Position numbers and translations under genes: made by a program | Notes under the pieces: generated by a model | Seen by the model: the letters and a program-made list of their open reading frames with translations, nothing else | The model's database searches: none | What the model was told of the DNA's origin: nothing | Source: Lepidostoma basale | Taxonomy: Eukaryota; Arthropoda; Insecta; Trichoptera; Lepidostomatidae | Direction: 5' to 3' | Assembly: GCA_022606425.2 (NCBI GenBank) | Contig: JAHDVF020000503.1 | Location: 429,592 to 493,591, forward strand | DNA length: 64,000 bases | Part shown: one piece after another, positions 48,500-58,424 of the stretch | Layout of the letters: each line of letters begins with the position of its first letter | Position numbering within the stretch: the first letter of the stretch is position 1

Positions 48500-48880
48500 T
48501 CTGGCAAAAGCCAACTGCGTGCTTTATGAAAATGCAAATTGCAACGTTACAGATGTGTCGTTAATCAATGTAAAGTTTGCTGTCAGAACAGCGTTAAGGG
48601 GTTCAAAATATAAACTGTTGCACAATGAGCCCGCATCAATAGTGCAGTGGGGCGGCGCCGACGCCCGTCGCCCCGGCGCGGCGCCCCCGCCTGCGCTACC
48701 GCCCCCGCCCACGCCGGCTCTGAACCCGCCCACGAGCTCTTTGCCCTCTGGCGTGTGTTGCTCGCCACATACACGGCACACTGCAGGTGCAATGATCTAC
48801 TGTGTGTTCAAATAAACATTCCAACAATTAAAATATTCATTCACACCGCGAGAATGTTGGAGGTGCCATTTCTAACTAAC
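48500..48880. other. CpG-rich island (core 48645-48770)
   Basis: GGGCGGCGCCGACGCCCGTC and similar, no repeat match. Open frames on both strands are alanine/proline/arginine-rich shadows of composition. Candidate promoter or exon. Confidence 0.35.
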
Positions 48881-48884
48881 CAAG

Positions 48885-49018
48885 TCTCATATATCTTTCA
48901 TCTCAATGTGTCTCAACAACACATTCATTCGCAGTCACACACTTCTTATATTTTCATTTGACACCCATATTTGTCAAAGACTTTTTCTTCTTTTTCCAGT
49001 TCCATAATCAATGAAATA
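48885..49018 (-). mobile_element. LINE-A scrap
   Basis: TCGCAGTCACACACTTCTTA and TTTTCATTTGACACCCATA correspond in inverse to the VSN.NIRSEC codons. About 40 codons. Confidence 0.55.
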
Positions 49019-49019
49019 A

Positions 49020-49175
49020 TTAATACAATAAAGTTATTTTAACATTTTATAACTGTTAATGCAAAAACTTTGTTTCATCAGGTGTTACCTTGATGATGTC
49101 AATATTGGTTGATGAAACAGCTGTCGTAAAATATGTTAAATAAATACAATTGTAATATACAATAAAGTTAATTTA
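49020..49175. repeat. PAL-1 repeat
   Basis: One good right half (49083-49127): UUGAUGA with a C3 change, stem II TCAA-TATTGG-TTGA, GAAAC, AGCTGTC|GTAAA. The left half is collapsed to TTTCATCAGGTGTTAC. Confidence 0.75.
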
Positions 49176-49177
49176 CT

Positions 49178-49325
49178 GACAAACTAACTATCATCCCTTT
49201 TCAAATGACTGCCACACTATTCATTTCTGACATATTAAACTTCTCTCGATCCTCAATATTCATACATCCTGTCATACCCCCGATTTCCTCGACTTCATAC
49301 GTGGCTGGCATTTAATATTTATTTT
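49178..49325 (-). mobile_element. LINE-A scrap
   Basis: ACTAACTATCATCCCTTTTC, AATGACTGCCACACTATTCA and TCCTCAATATTCATACATCC: the final codons in inverse with the CTTCGGGGAG block deleted. Confidence 0.7.
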
Positions 49326-49372
49326 ATAAACTGCTAAATTAAAAAACTTTGTTTCATGTGTATTTTTATTTA

Positions 49373-49419
49373 TCGCGATAGTTGTTTCGTCAACCTATGT
49401 TGACATCATCAGGTGTTAC
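49373..49419 (-). ncRNA. Hammerhead ribozyme, PAL-1 type, intact core
   Basis: CTGATGA, stem II GTCAAC-ATAG-GTTGAC, GAAAC, AACTATC|GCG. Cleavage triplet AUC is allowed (NUH). The stem III palindrome is partly broken (AACTAT). Confidence 0.78.
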
Positions 49420-49443
49420 ACTGTCTTACAATGTTGTTACATT

Positions 49444-49489
49444 ATAAGACCTGATGATGTCAACATAGGTTGATGAAACAGCTGTCGCG
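49444..49489 (+). ncRNA. Hammerhead ribozyme, PAL-1 type, intact core
   Basis: CTGATGA (49451-49457), stem II TCAAC-ATAG-GTTGA, GAAAC (49475-49479), palindrome ACAGCTGT, TC|GCG with cleavage after 49486. Confidence 0.8.
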
Positions 49490-49594
49490 AAAAATAAAAA
49501 TAAAATTGTGATACATAAAACAAGGTTTTTTAATTGAACAGTTTATAGCGTTAAAGTATCATAGTGTTTCGGCCAAAACTAAGGACTATTTAAT

Positions 49595-49645
49595 ATTTGT
49601 TCTATCGTGCCACTTTTCCTCTGCCTTTCTCAATTTCTAGTCTTC
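49595..49645 (-). mobile_element. LINE-A scrap
   Basis: TTGTTCTATCGTGCCACTTT, CCTCTGCCTTTCTCAATTTC: inverse of RGRPRKTWHDQ codons. Confidence 0.6.
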
Positions 49646-50004
49646 ACTAAAACTGTCGATCCACTTAAAAATGGCAGTTTTCTTCAGTGTCTACACTCCA
49701 TAAACACCTTTAATATTTCAAAAATTTCCCGATAATTTTTCCCAAGTTTCACCATAAATTTGATGTTGACATATCTGTTTGTTAATCTCCATTGTCGACA
49801 AGAGCATAAAACACACGCCACAAAAAATTACCCGTTCGAGCGGTATATTTACCTCGACGGTTTGGTGATTACGGACTCACTTAGTGATTCACCCGGCAAC
49901 AAAGTAGCCAGTGCTCTTACGCAAATTTCAATTGAAGACGCAAATTTAATGGACAGACCTCGTACAATATAATATTTACAATTCTTTATTAATTCATTCT
50001 ATCC
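49646..50004. other. Unassigned DNA
   Basis: A 70-codon plus frame at 49760-49972 is not recognised. No repeat match. Confidence 0.35.
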
Positions 50005-50230
50005 ATAATATATCTAATTAATACGAAAAAAACGTCTGTTTTATAAAAAAAATTATTATGTGTATAATAATTTATAAGAATTACATGTTTCGTTTTTCAA
50101 AGGTTTAACGAATGTCATTTTCAAACTTGCATAAAACATACGTTTTTATTGGTAATAATTATTTAATTTGGTGTTTTACATCATTGTTTAAGAAACAATA
50201 TACAAGGTTTTATAATATTTGTTAAAATTT
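50005..50230. repeat. PAL-3, two arms, damaged cores
   Basis: AATACGAAAAAAACGTCTGT, GAATTACATGTTTCGTTTTT, and at the right AAACATACGTTTTTATTGG with TTTACATCATTGTTTAAGAA. Stem II lost in both halves. Confidence 0.7.
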
Positions 50231-50619
50231 TAAACAGCCGCATAAAGAGAAGGTTTAAAGAAAAAATAGTCAATTGGTTTTTTCATAAAGTGGAATTATT
50301 TATCTATAATAAAATAACTATTTAAAGTCACGCTAATGCCGGCTATTGGGCAGACGGCAGTAATATGAACCCCGCCTGGGAGTACCTGCTCGGGCCGCCA
50401 CAACACGATGGGTACTTACTTGGACACGACATCTGACAATACGAAGAAACGAGAACGCTGTTCGAGTGCAATTCAATTGTCTTAAGAATTAATTAAGAGT
50501 CACGAAATCCAAGCCCTAATGCGCGGATCATATCATGCAATTCAACTATTGACGTGAAGGCAATGTTAAACATATTTCTTGTTTATTGAACAATGATATA
50601 AAACTCTATATAATACATA
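50231..50619. other. Unassigned DNA
   Basis: GC block at 50335-50440. No frame or repeat recognised. Confidence 0.35.
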
Positions 50620-52102
50620 CGAGGTGTGGCAATTAAATTCTGAGAATTTAATTGCGGCTTGCGAACCGGCAATACTGCATGACTGGCACGCATGCGCCTG
50701 ATGAGATAGGTCCTTTCACTCAGTCTCAGTGAAGATTTCATGGTAATCGGGAGTCTGGTTCGTTTTTACGGGTATTTTTCGGATACAAGTTTTTTAACTC
50801 GGTCGCAGAAATGACTGACTCAGTTTTTAAGCAACATGCTGTGATCAGATTTTTGGTCGTAACTGGTGTAAACCTGCAGAAATCCTTTCAAAATTACGAC
50901 AGGTGTATGGAGATGAGTGTCTGTAGACCCGTAGACAAAGCCTACAGTGGGTGGAAGAGGGTGGGGAGCACCCAACGAAAATAAGGATGTCAAAATCACA
51001 GCTGAAGGCAAAGCTGATCATTTTCTTTGATATTCATTATTCAATACGTTCCTGAGGCCAGAGAGTGACTGAAAAGATCTATGTTCAAATCAAATCAAAT
51101 CAAATCAGTTTATTAACTCAATAGACATTACAAACAGGAAAATATTTAAGGCATCTATTAAGTACAGGTAAAATATTATTATAATACAACAAAGTACCAG
51201 GAACGCATTAGAGATGGTTCGACATTAGGAAGACAAGATACTTTCTAAAGTCAATAGTATTTGCCCCCTAAACGTACTTTCACTAACATGAAAGACGTCG
51301 ATCTCCGAGGAGACCGCGTTCAGCAGACTAATTGCTCTTCCCACCGGTGTCACCAGAGGCAGATTGGTTCTGGCGGCCGGTAGGTAAAACAATCTGTGCT
51401 GTCGCTGTCGGAGATATCTATCGGGGACAAAAAGACCAACATCCTCCAGTACGGCCGAGTTCTCAAAGTATCCCCTAATTAATCTGAAGACATGGGTTAT
51501 TAGATGTCCATCTCTTCGAAGCTGTAAAGAATTGGCTCCGAGCATTCCCAGAATAAATGCCGTGGGATAGAGCCACGGATAACTACCATACTCCCTCATG
51601 TAGAGATACCTCAGAAATTTTTTCTGAACCCTCTCCAGCATAACGGAATATCTCGCCTCGTGAGGACTCCATATCACAGAACCACTCTCGAGCCTGCTCC
51701 GAACCAATGCGTTGTATAGGACTCTGAGCACATTGTTAAAGTCTTGGAGCGGCTGCGACAACGTGTTTTCCGTAAACGACCCGAAATAGCACCATGATAA
51801 CGCGCCGGCTCATTCCTCCTTGATTTTAAGGGTATATTTGGCGAAAAAAAAGTATCCCAACGTTACCGCATCCACCCTATAGCCCCGACTTTGCCTCCTG
51901 TGACTTCTTCTTCTACCCTAAATTGAAGAGTCACCTCAAAGGAATCCATCATGGTAGTGTGGAGGCCGTCCAGAGGGCTGCGAACGTCGTCTTGAAAGGC
52001 CCAACTTTAGAAGATTATCAAGGCTGCTTCCAAACATGAGAGAAACGTTGGAAACGTTGTTCTGAGTTAGGAGGGGACTACAGTGAATTTTGCCACACCT
52101 CG
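50620..52102 (+). mobile_element. mariner element, internally deleted and split by LINE-C
   Basis: TIR CGAGGTGTGGCAA at 50620 and its inverse at 52102, each next to TA (50618-50619; 52103-52104). N-terminal codons VFKQHAVIRFLVVTGVN form the first helix-turn-helix; the frame then jumps to KAKLIIFFDIH and IYVQ. After LINE-C the transposase continues VLERLRQRVFRKRPEIAP, NAPAHS-like codons, then SPDFASCDFFFYPKLKSHLK (last catalytic D) and GSVEAVQRAANVV. The first catalytic D region is deleted, with several stops. Dead copy. Confidence 0.9.
51083..51740 (-). mobile_element. LINE-C C-terminus inserted in mariner, reference copy
   Basis: 178 codons open: NVLRVLYNALVRSRLESGSV, IWSPHEARYSVMLERVQKKF, LRYLYMREYGSYPW, LGMLGANSLQLRRDGHL, DVGLFVPDRYLRQRQHRLFY and GRAISLLNAVSSEIDVFHVS. 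The 3' UTR ends in (TGATT)n. TGTT-CAA and TGTTAAA at its borders are the likely target duplication. 5'-truncated, so polymerase core missing. Confidence 0.92.
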
Positions 52103-52164
52103 TATGTAATATTAAAACAAAAAAAGTTGAACAACAAGAATTGAAATCAATCTTAAATATAAAG

Positions 52165-52519
52165 AAAAGTAGGAGAAATGCCCTAGAAAAAAGATCACTG
52201 AGAAGAATGCGCCGGAAAACGATATATGATATAATACCGACTGGCTAAATAAGGAAGGCAGATGATTGCATCATAAAGAAAATTATAACTATCCCTGAGA
52301 TGTTTTGGATATATGAAACGAATGGACGAGAGAAGAATAGTTAAAATGTTGTATACTAGCAGTGTGAGTGGAGAGAGAAGCCGTGTAAGACGAAGTAATA
52401 CATGGCTTAACCAAATTAATCAAATACTGAAAGGCAGCCACATTCGATGTCGGAAAAATCTACGGGCGTGCATGTTACGATGTATAAATGTAGAAAAATC
52501 TAGAGAAATATGTCATTAG
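52165..52519 (+). mobile_element. LINE-A, LYTSSVSG subfamily, decayed
   Basis: SLRRMRRKTIYDIIPTG, IKKIITIPEMFWIYETNGR with shift, RIVKMLYTSSVSGERSRVRR, QINQILKGSHIRCRKNLRAC and INVEKSREICH. It joins directly to the next copy. Confidence 0.82.
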
Positions 52520-53172
52520 GAAGTATCTTTACAAAGAATGGGAGAGTGGAGAAGGATATTGAAAGAAGGGTTGGAGAAGGATATTGAAAGAAGGGTTGGG
52601 GCAGGCAACAGAGTAGATGGTGCACTAATGGTAAAGTTGTCATCGCAAACAAAAGCCTATCCAAAAAAACTAAGATGGCAGTGCATAATGGATTTCTTGT
52701 GCCCAACCTTATGTATGAAAGTGAATCATTGAACTGGCAAAAGAATGATGAAAGTAAAATAAATGCAGTAAAAATGAGATCACTAAGACGAATATGTCGT
52801 AAATCTGTATATGATAAGAGTATCAAATGCAAATATAATAATTGAATGCGGTGCGAATGAAAGTGTTATGACCAAAATAAATAAATGGTCGTTAAGATGG
52901 TTTCGACACATGAAAAGTATGAGTGAAGACAGAATGGTGGAGAAGGTTTTTGAAAACGACGTGAACGGAGCTAGATTTAGAGGAAGGCCGAGGAAAACGT
53001 GGCATGGTCAAATTAATCAAATATTAAATGTCGGTCACGTAAGGAGTCGGAGAAATTGACGTTCGTGCATGACACGATTAATTGATGTAGAGGAAACGAG
53101 ATAAGTACGTCAAGACAGAACAGGACAGACATTCTTACTACATGATGCTACGGGTAGACGGCGTAATGGTAA
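52520..53172 (+). mobile_element. LINE-A, VYVNDVNG subfamily, from the thumb
   Basis: GSIFTKNGRVEKDIERRVGE with an internal 24-base duplication (AAGGATATTGAAAGAAGGGT occurs twice), then AGNRVDGAL, NWQKNDESKINAVKMRSLRR, GANESVMTKINKWSLRWFRH and MVEKVFENDVNGARFRGRPR, KTWHGQINQILNVGHVRSRR. 3' end recognisable to GGGTAGACGGCG. Confidence 0.85.
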
Positions 53173-53189
53173 ATTCATTCGTTTTTTTC

Positions 53190-53740
53190 CCATTTTTATT
53201 CTTCTTCTTCTTCTTTTTCCTCAGCCTATTCCCGTCCACTCTTGGACAATTCCGATCCTCCATTTTCTTCCATGTCATTCTGTCCTGTGCGGCCTGCACC
53301 CAGGTTTTTCCGACGTGTCTGTTTAGATCATCCTTTCACCGTAGTTGCGGTCGCTCTGCACTTATTTTCGCCGTCCACGGTTTCCAAGTTAGCAGTCTTC
53401 TTGTCCATTTTTCATCTGAGCTTCTGGCTACGTGACCCGCCCATTGCCATTTTAGAGTCGCCACCCGGTGGATGATGTCAGTGACCTTAGTTTTTTCTCT
53501 CACCGTATCGTTTCTGACTCTGTCTCTTAGGCTTATTCATAACATGGCTCTTTCCATGTCTCTTTGGGTCACTCGTTGTTTCTCGGCACTTTTTTTGGAC
53601 AATGTAACAGTTTCAAGACCATAAGTACCAACTGGCAGAACGCAGGCTTCATAGACTTTTCGTTTCAGGTTGATCGGTATTTTCCGGTTTTTAAGGATGT
53701 AGTCCAGGTTTCCGAAAGCTGCCCATCTTAGTCCAATTCT
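53190..53740 (-). mobile_element. LINE-D C-terminus, longest copy
   Basis: Inverse: GLRWAAFGNLDYILKNRKIP, INLKRKVYEACVLPVGTYGL, TVTLSKKSAEKQRVTQRDME, RAML, NDTVREKTKVTDIIHRVATL and KWQWAGHVARSSDEKWTRRL, then GRPQ and the EDGGSELSKSGREQAEE-like end. It connects the thumb-end (CVLPVGTYG) to the tail. Confidence 0.85.
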
Positions 53741-53758
53741 TATTAGTTATTACATATA

Positions 53759-54108
53759 CAGTAGAACGTCGATTATCCGGACGTCAGTCAACCGGAACGT
53801 CAATCATCCGGACAAGCCGAGATGATGAACCGGTCTGTACCGTGACCTACGCATGACTAACTCACCCCACCACACCTACACAACGTTGGGTGTGGGTTGC
53901 ATCATCCTTCTCCCCCCTCTTCCGCTCGTCCTCCCCGCACCCTACGGACAGTCAGTCTCCCGTAGTGTTCGAGTTTCAACTTGTTATCTCGTTAGTTTCA
54001 ACCTGTCATTATTTATTCGAGATTACGTGTGTACAATTATCATTATTATCCGGAAAATCGGTATCCGGAACACCTCCGGTCCCAATTAGTCCGGACTGCG
54101 TTCTACTA
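53759..54108. mobile_element. pogo/Tigger-like MITE, TA duplication
   Basis: Left end CAGTAGAACGTCGATTATCC; right end in inverse (T)AGTAGAACGCAGTCCGGAC. TA flanks both (53757-53758; 54109-54110). Repeated TCCGGA/ATCCGG motifs run inward from both ends. CAGTA.AAC.TCGATTATCCG is the common TIR start of pogo/Tigger-type elements. 350 bp, no frame. Confidence 0.75.
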
Positions 54109-54109
54109 T

Positions 54110-54529
54110 ACTTTGCTTGTGTTCGTACAATAACGTTACCGACATTTGATATGCAGATACATGTATTTCTATTCCGGTTTTCAATTGTAGAAATGTTTTT
54201 TACTGTGGTAAAATTTCAAGTTAAAGAGATGAAGCAACGCCCGCGAAGTGGAGCTCTGATTTGAATTGCAGATTTCACTCCAAGTCCAGATTCATACTCT
54301 GCTCTCCGACTCAATGACCAGCAATATGCAATGCAGATGATGAAGTGAAAGTGGAAGAGATGATTGTGGAATATTAATAGTTCGGATATCGTCTAGATAA
54401 TATTGCGATGATTTCAGAAATTCAGTAAAGTAAATGCGTACTAATAATACTTAATACTAATATGGAGGCTATTCCGCGCCAACGGACCCGCAACCCTAAA
54501 AGCACGATCGTAGAAACTAAAGATCTTCT
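54110..54529. other. Unassigned DNA
   Basis: No feature recognised. Confidence 0.4.
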
Positions 54530-54875
54530 GCTTAATGCTTAATCCAATTTTCATAGATGGCGCTAGTGTGTAGATTGTAATATAACATGTGAAGTGTGGT
54601 TTTACATAGTAGCATATTTACAACTTCAAAAAAAAATTGTCAGACATGGTGGTCGTAAGAAGGGTGGAATGGCGAATGTTTTATTACATAAAGCCTGCGC
54701 TTAACCCAACCAATTACAGGTCATAAGTCCTGTAAACATCTCGACCACCATATTCTATTCCCAATTTGCATCTTCGTCTCTATTGAGATACAATTAATCC
54801 TTGAAATGATAACCCGCAATGGGTAAAATCCAGTATTCGTCTACAAGTATTTGTATACATTCAAAAATGTTGTAA
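54530..54875 (-). repeat. Rep-R, longest uninterrupted copy
   Basis: From TCATAGATGGCGCTAGTGTG through GTCAGACATGGTGGTCGTAA and GGTCATAAGTCCTGTAAACA to TTGTATACATTCAAAAATGT. Both ends of the family are defined here and the junctions of the inserts at 20519 and 20886 can be read against it. Confidence 0.8.
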
Positions 54876-54954
54876 AAATATATATATATATAGTCTAATC
54901 ATATTAAAGTCTAATCATACTAGACATGTATATAGTCTAATATATTTAAAGAGA

Positions 54955-55250
54955 GCCCCAACTCTTTTTCAATATCTTTCTCCACGCTCCAAATCTTTGT
55001 AAACATACTTCCTAAATAAACAAATTAATCCACCTGTTCCAGATTTTCACCGTTTACACTAAAGTTGTAGTCTGTTATGTTTCCTTCTTTTTCGAAAAAC
55101 ATTACCTTGGACTTATTCACATTCATCATCAAATCGTATCGCTTGCATACCTCGTACATACTATACACCAGGGGTTGCAGTTCATGTTCGTTGCCTGCAA
55201 GTAGCACTGCGTCGTCCGCATACAACAAACAGTTTACTGCATTCATAATA
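54955..55250 (-). mobile_element. LINE-A reverse transcriptase palm fragment
   Basis: Inverse: AVNCLLYADDAVLLAGNEHE, LQPLVYSMYEVCKRYDLMMN, VNKSKVMFF and NGENLEQVD, then NLFRKYVYKDLERGERY-like codons. YADD is the catalytic pair of the reverse transcriptase palm; VNKSKVM is the following 'NK.K' motif. Truncated at both ends. Confidence 0.88.
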
Positions 55251-55277
55251 TATTTTTATAAACGTGTAAATATAACG

Positions 55278-55345
55278 ACAGGGGGTAGTGGCATGCTTTG
55301 GATGGGGTCCATGTTCAGCAGTGGAAGACAGACGTCTGATAAAAA
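55278..55345 (+). mobile_element. LINE D/F-type tail
   Basis: TTTGGATGGGGTCCATGTTC, AGCAGTGGAAGACAGACGTC is the 'VHVQQW..DV' terminus of this LINE group. Confidence 0.6.
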
Positions 55346-55364
55346 AATATATATCTACTTGTAT

Positions 55365-55525
55365 TGCCTTCACTATCTCATATATCACCACCTACTCTTA
55401 TTATCTAATTACTAATTATCTAATTACTTCAATTACTACTCAATTACATATTAATAATTCAATTACTAATTACTACTCTAATTATCTAATTACTTCACTA
55501 TCCCATAAATCACCATCTACTCTAA
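55365..55525. repeat. Degenerate low-complexity repeat
   Basis: TTATCTAATTACT-like units recur irregularly, bounded by two copies of CACTATC(T/C)CATA.ATCACC. It lies exactly before a LINE-A copy. Confidence 0.75.
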
Positions 55526-55527
55526 TT

Positions 55528-56025
55528 GTTCTTCTACCGACCCTTATGTATGGAAGCGAAACATGGAACTGGCAAAAGAAGAATGAAAGTAGAATAAATG
55601 CAGTAGAAATGAGATCTCTTAGACGAATGTGTAGATACTCTGTGTATGATAGTGTCGAATGAAAATATAAGAAGTGAATGCGGTGCGAATGATGGTGTCA
55701 TGAACAAAATAATGACAGGATCATTAAGATGGTTTGGACATATGGAAAGAATGAATGAAGAAAGAATGGTAAAAAAATATATGTTAATAATGTAAATGGA
55801 ACCAGAAATATAGGAAGACCGAGGAAAACGTGGCACGATCAAATAAATCAAATATTGAATGTCGGCCATGTGAGGAGTCAGAGAAATCGACGCGCGTGCA
55901 TGACACGATGTATGAATGTTGAGGAAGCGAGAGAAATATGTCCGGAAAGAAAAGTGTAGCAGCCCATTCTTTCTGCCTACCCCTTCGGGGAGACGGCGTG
56001 ATGGTTAGTTAGTTAGTTAGTTTTA
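55528..56025 (+). mobile_element. LINE-A 3' end
   Basis: VLLPTLMYGSETWNWQKKNE, SRINAVEMRSLRRMCRYSVY, then shifts, GANDGVMNKIMTGSLRWFGH, MERMNEERMVKKYMLIM, GRPRKTWHDQINQILNVGHV and RRACMTRCMNVEEAREICPE, followed by the canonical 3' end CTTCGGGGAGACGGCGTGAT and GTTA tail. Confidence 0.9.
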
Positions 56026-56639
56026 CTTTAATTATATTTTCAAGAGCTGATCAGTTTATTGTAAAAAGCTCAATCTAATCACCAAATCCGCGATACAAAT
56101 AAATTCGCGGTAAATTTTAATTCACCCGATAAAATTGGCGCGAAATTACATGTATTTCATCCCTTTGTCCTTGGCTGGCTGCAAGGTCGGTGCAGACCCG
56201 TCTGCCGGGGTAGCGGGGAGGACTACTACGAGAAGCTAGGGGATGGGGTGGTCGCATCCCCGCCCACCCTCAATGCGCTGCCTTTGTGAAGGTTTGTTTG
56301 TAATATGGCAGCTATTCGGTTACTTTATGGTTTATACAAGTTTAATTGCTATTTATTTTACTACTATTCAAATTCGAAGTTCATAAATATTAAAAAAAAA
56401 TAAGCATTTATTTGATTTACGTATTTACTATTATTGCGTTGATTTATCCATAAAACGTCGATTAAAGGTTTGTTTACTTAAAAATATTAATTATTAACTT
56501 GAATTAAACATTCTTTGAAGATTTTTTAATTGCGTAGGAATGCTTTGCAAATACGTGCCAAGAGTTTATTTAATATAATATTTGAAACCAAACATTGAAA
56601 CAAGTTTCGTATGTTTTTTGGGCAGAAGCAAAGATTGCA
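56026..56639. other. Unassigned, GC block at 56160-56300
   Basis: The GC block (GTGCAGACCCGTCTGCCGGG) shows no frame or repeat match. The rest is AT-rich. Confidence 0.35.
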
Positions 56640-56755
56640 GTGCACAGTGAAACTTGGAGTTGGCAGAAGAAGGATATAAGTGGGATACATGCCGTAGAAA
56701 TGAAGTCACTAAGAAGAATGTGCGGAAAAACAATGTATGAATTCTCGTACTAGTA
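56640..56755 (+). mobile_element. LINE-A scrap
   Basis: AVHSETWSWQKKDISGIHAV, EMKSLRRMCGKTMYE, LYTSSVSG-type. Ends abruptly. Confidence 0.75.
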
Positions 56756-56884
56756 TATTACTGCTTCCCTAGTTTACTTCTGTTCCATCTCCTTGTTTTT
56801 ATACCTCTTCACGCTTGTACATTTCTACTATGATTGTTATTTTCTGCTATTTCTGCTGGACAATTATATGATACTGTCATTAAA

Positions 56885-57095
56885 ACGAGATGATGGAAGA
56901 TGGAGCCAGAGGGTTACTTAATCGAGGGCGAGGTTGGGCTGGAGAAGTGTCGGGAAACAGCCTACTAGGTGGAGCGATGATTTACGCGGACGGCGGGAAG
57001 AGCCTAGAGAACACTGGCAAGAGACCGAGAGAGATGGCGTGGGAGTGGAGAAGCTTACGACCAGCAGAGGATGAAGACAAGCTGAAGAAGATCAT
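56885..57095 (+). mobile_element. LINE-D C-terminal relic
   Basis: In shifting frames: DGRWSQRVT, RARLGWRSVGKQPTRWSDDL, RGRREEPREHWQETERDGVG and VEKLTTSRG, the same layout as 44630 (GRPP.RW.DD..). Confidence 0.65.
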
Positions 57096-57214
57096 TAAAA
57101 AAATTCTTCATATATGCTTGTACTTTCTTATTATTTTTCTTCCTTTGTACTATTCGATAATTTTTTCTGATTAAAACATTTACTATTTCTGTAATTTTTT
57201 GTGTTATCTTTTAG

Positions 57215-57680
57215 TATGGAAATGAAGCATGAAACTGGCAAAAGAAGGATGAAAGTAGAATAAGAAATGCAGTAGAAATGAGATCTCTTAGACGAATGTA
57301 AAAAAATGTGTATGATTACGAATATCGAATGAAAACATTTATAAAAAGTAAATGCAGTGCGAATGAACAAAAGTTGTGAACAAGTGTTGTGAACAAAATA
57401 ATGAAAGGATCATTAAAATGGGTTAGACACACGGAATGAATGAATGTAGAATGGTCAAAATGAATACGTTAACGATATAAATGGAACTAGAAATAGAAGA
57501 AGACTGAGGAAATTGTGGTACGATCAAATAAATCAACGATTAAATGTCGACCACGTGAGTAGTTAGAGAAATCGACGCGCGTGCATGACACGATGCACGA
57601 TGAAATTTTTGAGGAAAGAAATGTGTGACAGTTCATTCTCCATGCCTACCCCTTCGGAGAAACATAGTGCTGGTTAGTTA
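57215..57680 (+). mobile_element. LINE-A 3' end, decayed
   Basis: YGNEAWNWQKKDESRIRNAV, EMRSLRRM, then SECKCSANEQKL with an internal duplication around GTTGTGAACAA, MGXTHGMN, YVNDINGTRNRRRLRKLWYD and the CCCTTCGGAGAAACATAGTG end. Confidence 0.82.
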
Positions 57681-58194
57681 AAATATAATTTTTAATTACC
57701 ATATACTAAAATGCAACAAATATTTGAAACTAATTTTCAACATATTAATTTTAAATATATTCACCACCACGTTGAACGTATAATAGAAGAAATATGCATG
57801 CATCGCAGATCTCCAAAATCATATTCATGATATTACACAAAGCAACCGAAACACGTTTTAAATAAGCCACCCCGCCGAATATGCACCCACCATGAAAATT
57901 TCACATTCAAAATTGCATCTGTTCAATCGGCTGGCTGTCATCGGTGGGGGTCGGGGCGGCCAACACCCAGACACCCCTCTGGCCGCCGCACACCCCCGCC
58001 CTGTTAGCTCCGCCGCCCCCTTCAACCCCCACAACCCCCGGCGCTGACCTGCCCAAGCTGAATTCGCTTACGCCCTGCGCCCTCGCACGAGAACAAAGGA
58101 GGTCTGATGCAACGGTTTAAACTATAAAGCTTGTTATAATGCCACTTCCTTAAATAGTATAGACTTTTAAATCTTTAGAACCCTTATTATTATT
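57681..58194. other. Unassigned, GC-rich block 57930-58110
   Basis: GTCGGGGCGGCCAACACCCA to GCCCTGCGCCCTCGCACGAG is a compact CpG/C-rich island. All frames are compositionally biased. Possibly a promoter. Confidence 0.35.
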
Positions 58195-58320
58195 TATTGT
58201 TTTTTAACAATGGTGTAAAACACCATATTAAATAACTAATAATATTAGTAGAATAAATGCAGTATAAATGGGATCTCTAAGACGAATGTGTAAATACTCT
58301 GTGTATGATAGTACTGTGAT
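58195..58320 (+). mobile_element. PAL-3 arm fused to LINE-A scrap
   Basis: AACAATGGTGTAAAACACCA (PAL-3 arm) then NAVXMGSLRRMCKYSVYD codons of LINE-A. Confidence 0.6.
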
Positions 58321-58424
58321 AATTGTGTTTACGTCACAAAAATGGATTATTTATAATTTGTTTGTTAATATTGCTTTAATTTAAACACTATCATTATTTT
58401 TAAGGATATTAATTACTTATAATA

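Larger units (their letters stand above)
49328..49590. repeat. PAL-1 repeat, best copy: intact hammerhead on each strand
   Basis: Arms from AACTTTGTTTCATGTGTATT to its inverse after GCGAAAAATAAAAATA. The two ribozymes (49373-49419 minus; 49444-49489 plus) are separated by about 25 bases, followed by the PAL-1 tail TTTCGGCCAAAACTAAGGAC. Confidence 0.92.

Noticed and set aside
48524..48961. Alanine/proline/arginine-rich protein genes
   Set aside because: Four overlapping frames on both strands arise from CpG-rich composition; none has splice or family support.
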